Shown here: positions 25,426 to 36,055 of the stretch, in pieces
Layout of the letters: each line of letters begins with the position of its first letter
Numbering within the stretch: the stretch's first letter is position 1
DNA from: Thysanoteuthis rhombus
Lineage: Eukaryota > Mollusca > Cephalopoda > Oegopsida > Thysanoteuthidae
Reading direction: 5' to 3'
Assembly (NCBI GenBank): GCA_963457665.1
Contig: OY735219.1
Coordinates: 24,211,685 to 24,275,684, forward strand
Length of the DNA stretch: 64,000 nt
Position numbers and translations under genes: made by a program
The notes under the pieces: generated by a model
Told to the model about the DNA's origin: nothing
The model's input: the letters and a program-made list of their open reading frames with translations, nothing else
Database searches by the model: none

Positions 25426-27841
25426 GTGTATCTACTATGAAATGGTTTCCAACTAATCTGATTCATAATTCTTTGGACTTTTGAGTTCTTTTGGTGAATG
25501 CCAGAAATATCTCATCTACAAAACAAATTCATTCACTATTAGCGTGATTTATATAGACGGCACTCTTGGACACTTGAAGCGTCTAAGCCCTGGATGAACC
25601 AGGTGTGTCGTAATTACATTCTATCTACTATGTCATCATCCAAGCATCCAAACATCAAACTGTTTTCTCTTGCAGAGATGAATGATATATAAACATGATC
25701 CCCCCAAGTTTTTCGAGCAAAGTTCATTCACATAATTATGAAAGTTGTGATGATATATTTTCTTTAATTTGTACATATATCTCTCAAAATCCAGGACCTT
25801 GATGAATAACTCATAAGTATTATCCTTTGAGGATTTTCTTTTTACAAAACATACATGAATGATGTGTAAACAAACTACAGAACAAGTCCTTGTTGACAAG
25901 GCTATAGTTTAGTAATAATGATTATTCACTTACTAAAACATAGTTGTTTTTTTTATGAGAACACTATTCCTAGTGTCAACAATTACATATTTCAACTGCA
26001 TTTTATATTTATTGATGGTTTTGGATTCCAAAAAGCAACAAATGTCTTGAAATGTTTGCTTAGAGACATTTTGACATATTAATTGATGTAAACTTTTGCT
26101 TATTTTTCTACAGCAAATATCACGTCTTGCTGAAAACTTTGACAGCTTCAATGTAGAGTTTTTCCTAATATTAGCTCTTCATTGGTGCTATGCTATTGGT
26201 CTTGCTAAGGAAAAATCCTGGAGTAAGGGATGTTCAAAGGTGTTGAAATAATCAACTTTTCATGTAGAAGGTCACATACAATTAATGATAAAAATGTTAG
26301 TAAAGTGGTAAAGCTGTACACGGTATAGCCAATAAATCTTAGGCTATCTATTATTCCTGATTGTCTTGTTTTCTATGCAATATAAAGTGGCAATAGTTGA
26401 GACTTTTGAACTACTCAGCGTATAGGAAGATTACTTTTTCATAGGTGGGGTTACACTTTAGTGAAAAGTTCAAAGTTGAACTTCCTAAAGTACTTTGAAG
26501 TCTTTGACAAAAATCCTCGTTTCCTTTTAAATTGACTTTAAGTATAGGACAATAACACCGAACTGACAGCCATGAGAACAGTGTCTGGATATTCTCACCA
26601 TACTTGTTTGTAACAAGGAGTGACTAAGTTTTAATTTAGTAGATGAGATGAGATTGCTACCTCAGAAAGAATGCCTTGAGCATCTCTATTTATAAATGTT
26701 GATTCTGATTTTGGATAGAGGAGTGTTGATATTTGTACTCGGGGATTTAGGAAGTTTTCATAAGTGGAAGGTTGAATAGGATTGGTTTAGTTATGAAAAT
26801 GTTCATTATTAATTTCTATCAGTAAAATCAAGCTTCTTTTTTTTTCTATTCAAAACTACATCGGGAAAACATTTTCAAGCTTTTCAGGTATGATCAAGGA
26901 AAAACGAAAGTCAGTGATTATGTTGAGAATAAATAAAATTGTGTGGATTTTTCCCCAATTTCAAAAATATTACAATTCCGAACTATGTATGGGTCCTTAC
27001 ATTTTGGAAATTTGTAAAAGTCCCTAACATTTTTAAAATTTATATGGACCCTTTATAAATGTCCTAAAATTTGATGGTAAGCCATACGTTCAGGTTGTAA
27101 TTTTCTGATTTTTTTCTGAAGTCTGAATGTAAACATTAACATCAAACTGTTCTAATTAATGTCAACATGGTAATTTTATCATTAAAGCTTACAATGAATA
27201 AAAATGAGATTTTTCACTAGAATTAGAAAATTGATTTCAAGAAAAACTGTTGGGAATACCTACTCATTTGTTTGTTAGAGATTCAATGATTTTATTTATA
27301 TAGGATAGTTTTAGAACATCTGACATGCTGATTTCTTTAAATTTATTTACAGAATGACAGTTTCTCTTAATATTTTATTTAGAAAAAAAACCAGATTAAT
27401 ATATCTTGAGAATATTGATAGAACTTGTTACTTTTTAATAGTAAAAATTGTTTTCTAACAATCATGTTCATCCCTCATGACATTTTTTAAAAATGCTAAG
27501 GTCTAGAGATTTTATGCATGTACAGAATAAATTATCTATCTGATATAGAGATTAAACTCCTGGGTTTTTTTTCATCTGGATTTCAGTACTCTACCACATA
27601 ATTACATCTACTAAGTGATATTTATGAAATCTATACTCACACAAACTAAACTTTTTAAAAACTTTTATGGATGCACAGACTAAAAAACATGTATTTGTGA
27701 ACAAAGTGATGGTGATGATAGGCTCTACCGCCTCACCTTTTAGCAATTTTAAAATAATGCAAAATGATAGAACCAGTGCTGCTGCCATTTGTTTCTCATA
27801 TATATTATTCTAATAATGTTCTTTTGATATTTCATCTCCAG

Positions 27842-28375
27842 ATGCAGTCTCTTCCATTCCTCCTTCCATCAACAATTCAAGCATTGGTGAATTGATGTCA
27901 TCTTTCCAGTCAATGGATTTGAGCCACAACAACAGCACCAACAATGCTCTTACCAATGCTGGCAGCAATATGACCCCCAACAGTGTCAAAGCTTTAGTGC
28001 CCATCATCCGTTTTCACAAAAACGTTGATTTTTCCCCCATATTTTTTCATTCAGTACAGGGTCGAAATATTTTGCTTGACGTAGAGAAGACAGTGGCCAT
28101 GCGCCGACGTGAGGAATACTGCAATGGCTATGTATTCACATCAAGGCCAGTGCGCAATGAAGTCATTGTCCTTCAAATCTTAGCCATTGACAGATCCTAT
28201 GTAGGTGGACTAGCTTTCGGTTTCACAACTTGTGACCCTTGTTGCTTGACTTTTAATGACCTCCCTGATGATGCCGACCAGTTCCTTGACCGTCGTGAAT
28301 ACTGGGTAGTGAATAAAGATGTGTGTAGAAGTCCTGATGTGGGTGATGAGCTCAGTTTTCATCTTACTCCAGAAG
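27842..28375 (+). CDS. neur: Neuralized E3 ligase, exon with linker and most of an NHR domain
   Basis: Internal coding exon of a Neuralized-family RING E3 ubiquitin ligase, which in other animals promotes endocytosis of Notch ligands at the plasma membrane. The acceptor is TTTCATCTCCAG ending at 27841 and the donor is AG|GTAAG at 28376. Both flanking introns are phase 1. The reading frame gives a partial codon plus 177 residues. The first ~50 residues are a Ser/Asn-rich linker. The NHR domain then begins near FFHSVQGRNILLD and continues through NGYVFTSRPVRNE, GGLAFGFTTCDP and REYWVVNKDVC, the usual NHR order. The final strand of the domain lies in the 48591 exon. Because the next protein part is the RING tail, this is most likely NHR2, with NHR1 in exons upstream of the window. 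No stop or frameshift is seen. The family assignment is secure; whether the orthologue is closer to NEURL1 or NEURL1B cannot be told. Confidence 0.93.
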
Positions 28376-30944
28376 GTAAGTTCTCAAAACGGGTCTCCTT
28401 TGATTATTTTTCATCTAAAATGGTGTTGAAGTAAGTTTTCTATTCACAATTATAAAATCAAATGACCTTAATTCTAAACACTGGTACACATATGGAATGT
28501 AATGATGACTTATGATTGAAAAATATATTGGAATAAATAAAAATGATATGTAGATCTTTACAAAATGGATACCTAAAAAAATTAGGATGTAGCTAGCATC
28601 TATCATTTGTGTTATAGGCTTGAATTAGGACACATTTATGCATTTTCTGGTTATTGCAAATAATCCATTATGTTACTGAATGAATGTTATACACACACAC
28701 ATTGTTCTTTCAGGTAGCATTGATTGCAAAGAAGAGATGTGTTGAATGATTTTTATTTTTGTTTTAATAATTTGGCTTTTTTCATTTATCTCGTCAGAGA
28801 CGAGTTTTAATGCAATGCATTTGTAATAATATCTAATAATCTTATCAAAATGTATTCTTTACTGTACTTAGTATCTCCATTAGTTCTCTATGCTCTATCA
28901 GATATGATACTAAATAAATAAACCCAATCCCTGAATTTGAATTACGCAGAGTGATTGTTATTTATCTTGAAATTACTTCTATCTTTAAAAGTGATTTTAG
29001 TAAAAATGCCATAGGTAAGTATTGAGATCTTTAGAGATTTAGCATCAAAACATTGCTTATAATTTAAACTTGATTAATATTTATCAATTTATAACAATCA
29101 TTTTTTACTGATATCATTCAACACAATTATCAATATATTTCATACTATCGTTGGAAGAAATCTAAAAATCAAAATGAAAAACACAGCAACTGAAATGTCA
29201 GTTTGAAATCTGTAAAATGTTTCGTTGAATTTTGGTTGTTGATCATTTGATATTTCATCAACCATTCTTCTGCAACATTTGAACTTTGAATTGTGTTATT
29301 TGTTGAGTTTTGCTTATAGATTTTCAAGATTATATGTAGAAGAATAATAGAAAACGTCCTTCAGGTCAAATTATGCTTAGAAAATTGCATATATGTACTT
29401 TACTGAATTGAATAAGATACTCTGGTGGTTCCATTTTTCAGTAGAAGTAGATACTATTTAAATATGCTCTGTTGTCGCATGTCCATGACTAGAAGAATAA
29501 TTGTTACTCAAAAATGAATTAATCTCATTAGTTAAATGTATCAATAAGTATACATGTAAAGTTTTATGAGAAATTAGTCAATGTATTTTTATACTACAGA
29601 TGCTTAATAGATTTCTAGTTGCTACTAATTAAGATTTTCAATTCTTGTTTTGTTTTCTGACCAACTTCAATTGTTCGTTTTTGGAACATCATATCTGTCA
29701 ATCATTTTTTTTTTTTTTAATTGTATATTGTGGCATGGAGAAATTTTCACATTTCCAGCCACAAGAAACTTAATTTTTTAGTTTATTTCTTTCAACTTTT
29801 GTAATACTCGATACTATTATTTATAGATTTGAAAAAATCCCTGGTATTAGATAAGACATTAAATAAACTAGAATTAAAATTCTATACTTTCTTGGTTTTA
29901 TAACAGTTACTTATCTATCAATAAAACATGGCAATTGTTTGCATGAATGATTGTGTGCAAGCCAAGTGCCATCTCCAACTGAGATAATCTGCTTTTACTT
30001 TGCAATTATGCCCTTTCTTTTAGAAGACATTAATAGGGATAAATAATGCCATTGACTTGAAAAAAAGTTTTTGATTAAAAAGAATTCTTGTATGGTTTTC
30101 ATGTAAATTTGTACAGTATTTTGAAAAAAGATTCTTTCATAGAAATTTTTTTTAAAATTGTAAGAATAGAATTTCATTCATGTCATGTCTATGCTTTTGC
30201 AAACTTTTATAAAGGTAAAATATAATTATTTGCTTGATTGCTTAGAAAGAGCAATTCTGATAGAATCAATATTCCGAAACCAACTGAATAATGTTGGCAT
30301 CTTCTTAAAGCTATTGATATAACGTAGTGAACTCATGTGATTGAGTTCATTTTAGATATCTAGAAACCCAGGCAAGGCCGGATACTTCTACTTGAATAAT
30401 ATAAATATGAATTCATCACATTAAAGTTGTTGCAGATGTAAGAATAAGATTACTGATTTTAAAAATTAAAAAAAATTATAAGTCACAATAAAAAGGGATA
30501 ATCAGTAATTATGTCCTCTAATTGATTCAGCAAACATTTGAGTTAATTTTCAAGGTCAACCTGATTTTGGAGAACTATGATTTTCTAAAACTTATGAACA
30601 TAATAAAATGATACCAACTTGGAAATGAATCAGCTGAAACCTTGTGACTATATATTTTCAATGTAGTCACAACATTTTGTCCGATTCATTTTTATGGCCT
30701 TATTCAGGTGTAGATGTGATATCCGTAAGAAAAGAATCTCTCCTATCAGTCTCTTCTATCAATTCAAAGGAAAAGAAGAACGTGATTTCATGTTAAAAAT
30801 TATTGGACAAGATTTATTGCAAGTGTTGCTGATAAAGAATATTTACAAGTGCTACAGTTTACATTAAAATTTCCTGTTTGACACCTTTTTTCTTTTTCTC
30901 GGAAAAAGAGACCAATAAGAGACTCTCTCTTTCCTTATGGATAT

Positions 30945-31025
30945 TTCATATACACCTGAAGTAGATTGTAGAAATTAATCTGCCAAAACATTATGACATC
31001 AAAGATAAGAGCTTAAATGATCTGA
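30945..31025 (+). repeat. GGCTGTAGAATGGATCA-type repeat, copy 3
   Basis: CACCTGAAGTAGATTGTAGA then AATTAATCTGCCAAAACATT. More diverged than the first two copies but with the same word order. Confidence 0.45.
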
Positions 31026-31535
31026 AACATAGTACGTTGATAACTCTTCCAAAAGTTATAGAAAATAATAAAATGACAGCTGCGATAGGTATATAAAAAA
31101 TTCTGTTGGAAAATTTTTTTTTTACTAAAGATTTCAGAAAAATAAAAAATTTCGAACCAATTCATCAAGTTTCTGATAAGCTCTCCTTTAAAAAGTTGGT
31201 AATCCTTGCACAAATTTTTTTTTACAGGCTATTCATATGTAATCGGAATTTGATATCCATTTTCAGAATGTCATTGAAAAAAAATTGAATGAGCTATCTA
31301 AAAATATGTGTTGAGAAAACACATCAATTAATTTACTTATAGATAAAAAAAACATCTTGAATATTTATGGTAACAAGTTACAGTTTTCAATTTTTTAATT
31401 CTTTTCTTCTTCAATATATCTATTTACACTGTTTTATTCACCAGGTGATCTTTTAGCATGATAGATGTTCTAATTTTTGTCTTATATCTCTCCAGAATCA
31501 AAACATTTAGTATAAGTATTCTCTCTTCCTCATAT

Positions 31536-31549
31536 GTACACACACACAC

Positions 31550-31600
<51 letters not shown>
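31536..31600. repeat. (AC)n then (TA)n compound microsatellite
   Basis: ACACAC run to 31552 directly followed by about 23 TA units to 31600, then AACACACG. Long open frames across it are an artefact. Confidence 0.95.
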
Positions 31601-31603
<3 letters not shown>

Positions 31604-32439
31604 ACACGTATGTGTGTGCAAATTTATCTTGAAGTTTGCTTTCAACTTTATCTCCAAGGATTTAACTTTCTAGGAATACTTATCGTACCTCATTTATTAT
31701 TTGAGAGCATATTTAGTGGGTGGAGTATATTAACCTTTTCAATAACCTACCTGGAAACGTGTATTACTGCTTGTCTTATTCTTGTATTGACATGACATAA
31801 AGTTACACAGTTCACTTTATGGGTATCGTCCGTGTTTGTTTTTGTGATCAATGAAAATTTTTGTTTTAAATGCAGATTTACAGAACTTTTGAGTATTGGA
31901 TACACATGTATTTATAACCAGCCAATAGAACAGCATATTTTAGTCACTTGATTTCATTAGGAAAAACTACTACATTTATAGTAGTAATCTACAGGTAAAA
32001 ATGATTCTGTAAGAGTTAAGCATATTGTTATTGTTTAGTGTGAAGTATCTTTTATGATAATTTTTTTAATTAAATTAGAGCCATGAGATTCAGCAAAATG
32101 AAAATACTCTGACCTTACTTCCAAGGAAGTATTTTGTTTTTTGTTTTTTTTGTTTGTTTATTTTTTGTTTGTTTTTTCAATCGATTTTTTTGCTTCCTTT
32201 TCTTTTTTATTATTTTATGTTTTCGAAGCTTTCCTTTTCTCTCTTGTTTAGGTAATCGAAAACTACTGATCAGATTTTTAAAAACTCTGCCAACAAAAAG
32301 TTCATTTTTACTAAAAGTATTTTTGCTTTTTTAAAAAGTTGCTTGCTTTATCAAATGTATAATTATAGCATTTTGTATGCAGAGAAACACACTTTCTGGC
32401 CCCTTTTTTTTGTGTTTTCATGTGTGCATGCACACCCTC

Positions 32440-33370
32440 AAAGTTAGGTGTCATGTTGATTACTTCTGAGACCACTCACACCTTTCATCTTTTTCTCACC
32501 ACCCCCTCCTCCCAACATAAGACTGCTTGTCCCAAGATAGCTGTTAGGATTATACTGTTCACTTAACAATGAAGATGATGATGATGATGATGATGTGAGA
32601 AGAGAGATGTGGAGGATGATGATGGCCAAGGGATGAGGAGATATATTGTTCTAGGTACAAGAAGTAGATGGTAGTAAGGGAGGAGCTAACAAATATCTAC
32701 CTATTTACTTGAAGCATACTATCACAGTGCCAATAGATTTTACTACTATTACTGTTACTGCTAGAATTGGTAAGTGTGCGTGCATGTGTGTATACACACA
32801 TACTTCCCAGAATTCCCTTGCTTAGCACATAATACACACCAGGCTAATGGTTCTTAGTTGCTCCCATCCTAACATATACAATTCCAGCATCAGTGTATCT
32901 TCCTCCTTGTCCTACCTACCAAACTTACTACCTACCTACCTACCTTCCTCCTCCTCCTCCTCTTCCTCTCCTCTCCTCCTGTAATTCAGAGTTGTTCTGC
33001 TACTATGGCCTATTGAGAAGGAACCAACCAAGTAAAGAGGGAAAGAAACTGGGGGGCTGCTCTTACAACCACAGACAGCCAGCTACCACCACTGTAAGAA
33101 AGCACAAGTGTCACTTCTGGTCAGTCTTCACACTTCCACTCCTCTGACTACCAACCAGTCGAGTAACTTCCCCGTTTACCATTACCGGTTCTTTTGGATT
33201 TCTTGGAGCAAGTTCTCTGAAGTTTTCTCCTAAAACAGGTTCTCTGTGGCATTGAAAAAAAATGACGGAGGAATAAGTTACTATCCTGCATTCTGTACAC
33301 CTGTGTCTGCTACTGCTGCCGCCTCTCAAGTCTCCCCTAACTTCTTTTTACCTGTTGTAAAGAAGTTCTG
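32440..33370 (+). promoter_or_regulatory. Higher-GC, low-complexity block upstream of the alternative exon
   Basis: A local rise in G+C within AT-rich intron, containing (GAT)n at 32574-32596, (CTAC)n/(CTTC)-type runs at 32917-32975 and a mixed-sequence 32990-33370. A GTAAGAAAG donor-like site lies at about 33092. The block is 1.0-1.9 kb upstream of the ATG at 34372, so it could hold a promoter and an untranslated first exon for that transcript. This is inference from position and base composition only; no TATA box or CpG cluster stands out. Confidence 0.22.
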
Positions 33371-34371
33371 CACTTATAGAGGGTCGTTAAATTGTGTGTG
33401 TACACACTTATACCCTTCTTTTTTTTTTTAAACCTGTCTCTGTCCACTTAGCTATGAAACAATTTACAACAGAAGTCTTATAAAATCCAAAGCCATAAAA
33501 TGGATCCATTACCACCAGGATTATGAGGATGCTACAAAAAAGGAATATTTTTCAACGTCAGCATTTTAAGTTTGGTGAGACGTCTCAAAATCAATTTCAG
33601 GAATTAAAAAAAGTTTTACCAATAGAATATGAAAAACAAGAAACCAGTCCCAAGGTTCTCCTCTGTTACCTTTCAGCCTGTTTGCATCCAGGTACCCATG
33701 TGCGTAGTAGATAAATCTTTATTTAACTGACAGGTGCTGAAATGAACATTTTTACATGCTCTCTGCTATTAAGCCCTGTACACAAACTTATCTACTTTGA
33801 ACACCTGTTGAGTGATTTGTATTATCCTCTTGTGTACATAGATTGATATTGAAGTGGCCAGTCTTAATCTTTTGTTTTCGATTACTTCCTTCTACTTTTA
33901 TTGTTCATGCCTTAACAGTAAGTTGCAAAATGCCTTACTTGGAAATCCAAACTTGTTTCTTTTATGCAGTCTCTTGCTAAATGGTATTCTGCACAATGTT
34001 TTTCTCTTCCTGACGTATTCATAAGACTCTTAATGCTTTATAATTGATTTTTACATGTCTATTTTAGACCAAAACTTCCTTCTTAAAATAACAGAAATAG
34101 TTTTGATGTTATCAAAAATTTTCCCAGTATTTTGTGAGTTGCTTGACTTGAAACCACTTCTCACTGTTCTCTAAACAACTGATATTTACAAGTTAGTTGT
34201 TTTAACGACTTGTTTATTGTTCATAACAATTTGTTTATTGTGTTGCGCTTATGTTCAAAGGGTTTGACCTTCCCTTTACTATTAAGCATTAGATCAAAAG
34301 ATTTGCATGCTTTCAAAGCAACGAGAGCAGTTGAACATCTTAAACCTTAGATCTCATCTGAAATTTTTAGC

Positions 34372-34930
34372 ATGGAGGAATCCATCGCAACTTTAACAAG
34401 ACATCATGAGAAAACAAAGAAATGCTCAGGTCCAAGGAGGGATTCCTTTGATCTTGAGCAACAAAAGGCCTCATCCTTTGATTTTGGGATGGAGGAGAAC
34501 CTTTCGAGAACAGTTTCCAGGACAAGAGCCACCAAATCTTACACGAAAGCTCGGTCAAGCTCAGAAGGTTGCTTGACGTTTAAAAAGCCGCAGCAGAACT
34601 ACATTACAAGCAAATACATTCTCAAAGATGACCCTTCCTTGATTAAATTCAGCCAGAAGGACTTCGAACTTTCTACTGACCTCTCTGAATTGAGTTTAAC
34701 AGATGTCACAACATCTGAATTGCAAAAAGACATCAAGAGAGTGTCCATGTCAGAGGAGGAGGAAGGAGAAAACAGTGAATCTAGTAATGAAGAAGAAAGG
34801 CCAAGAGTTCCTCCTCCGTCACCTCGACGTTTCTTAAGTTGTGTAGACATTGAACCATCTATAAACACCGACAGAAGCAGTGATAGTGAGGCCAGTGAGC
34901 AATGTTGTACTGGGAGTGATGAACAGACAA
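34372..34930 (+). CDS. neur: Candidate alternative first coding exon of Neuralized (acidic Ser-rich N-terminus)
   Basis: A single open stretch of 186 codons plus one base inside the 20-kb intron. The ATG at 34372 has A at -3 and G at +4, and an in-frame TAG sits at 34348-34350. The frame runs to a donor CAA|GTATGT at 34931, leaving phase 1, exactly what the 48591 exon needs (a+gt = Ser). The product is hydrophilic and predicted disordered: basic N-terminus, Ser/Thr-rich middle, acidic patch of residues ~127-142 (SEEEEGENSESSNEEE), then PPPSPRR (147-153), a possible SH3/WW or proline-directed kinase site. No domain is recognised. AAATTTTTAG ending at 34370 could be an acceptor from an untranslated 5' exon; splicing from the 28375 donor there would hit a TAA at 34394-34396, so it is not a cassette exon of the long form. 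Alternatively it could be the start of an unrelated nested gene. Confidence 0.68.
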
Positions 34931-35982
34931 GTATGTTTTTTTAATATTCTTTCTCTTTCTTTATGACCACATTTCCTTATTTTTTTCTCATGAACAAGAC
35001 CCCTTCCTCATTTGATTAATTTCATCTCTACATAGTCAAATATATTTTCATCATAATCAGACAATTATTGTTCATTCTTTGCTTCTTTGTTTGCCTTGAG
35101 ATAATAATGATTTTGCAATAATTGAGCACACACACACGCGAGTATTCAACGAGTATATGTTGTTGGTGTTTTTTTTTGCATCTGAATATCTGTGATATTC
35201 TCAACATAATTTGTATTTTGGAAAAACAATTGCATTTTGGGATGAAATTTAGCTCTTTATTTGCAGTCGTTTTCAATGGGTTGATTTATAACTCAATCAA
35301 GATCAAAGGCAACTATTCGGGATTTCAAAGAGAAGTTCAGGTGTAAAATGTACAGCAATTCATTTTTTATTACGTAAGGTTTGCTACAGAAAAGCAAATT
35401 TCAGGCATGGGTTTCATATTTGGAGAAAATATCAGAAAACTGCAGATATTATTGATTGTGAGATCAGCTCATGAATATTTTAGTTTTTATAACTAAAAAC
35501 CATCGTCTTTATTGATTCACTTAACTATTAAAATATTTTTTTCTTTCTTGGTTTGTGTTTGCCATTTTTGAATCCTTTGCTTATTAAAAGTGAAAGTAGT
35601 GTCTTTCCATATTTTTTAAATAAAAGGATCAACACTTCATGTGTCATGTAAATTGTGTTAGTGATGATTTTTTTGTGGATGTTTGTTTATTTGGAAGTGA
35701 TAAAAAGGATAATGACACGTTAATTAATTCTATGGAATTAATCATCTGCATTTGCAATGGCCATTTAAAATAGGATGCTTATAATTTTATACCCTATCTT
35801 TCACCTGATCATTTACAAACAAGCATGTTGTAAGACTTACTCCTATCTATATTTCATCAAGCGTTACATTAGAAATTTTTGTTTGAATCTTTTTAAACAA
35901 GGTGTTGTAATCATCATATTTTGGTTGATTCTGACTAATTTCTTTATCTTCTTTTTTTCTTTCTTCTTTTTTCTTTTTTTCC

Positions 35983-36055
35983 ACAATATTTTGTTCACTG
36001 TACCCAGTACAAATACCCAAGGGAGGCCTGGAGGGTACAGTGGACAAAATTGTTT
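35983..36055. repeat. Short foldback (hairpin) element
   Basis: Arms ACAATATTTTGTTCACTG TACCC (35983-36005) and GGGTACAGTGGACAAAATTG (36033-36055) are inverted complements with two or three mismatches around a 27-base loop. A T-rich tract precedes it. Could be a small MITE end or a stand-alone hairpin. Confidence 0.6.

Larger units (their letters stand above)
1..27841 (+). other. neur: Non-coding DNA 5' of the first visible Neuralized exon, presumably intron
   Basis: The exon at 27842 starts in phase 1, so at least one more coding exon lies upstream; none encoding an NHR1 domain was found here, so this is most likely one large intron. It contains repeats and transposon and pseudogene remnants listed separately. 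I see nothing recognisable in 200-1000, 1300-2600, 3700-5350, 5750-9200, 13.0-14.0, 16.3-18.3, 23-27.8 kb beyond AT-rich sequence, short homopolymers and (GTA)n at about 7173-7195. Confidence 0.6.

Noticed and set aside
33523..33714. 63-residue open frame as an additional upstream coding exon
   Set aside because: No acceptor or donor matching the phase of its neighbours and no recognisable similarity.
34599..34868. Antisense open frame under the alternative exon
   Set aside because: It is the shadow of the plus-strand coding frame, with no splice or start context of its own.
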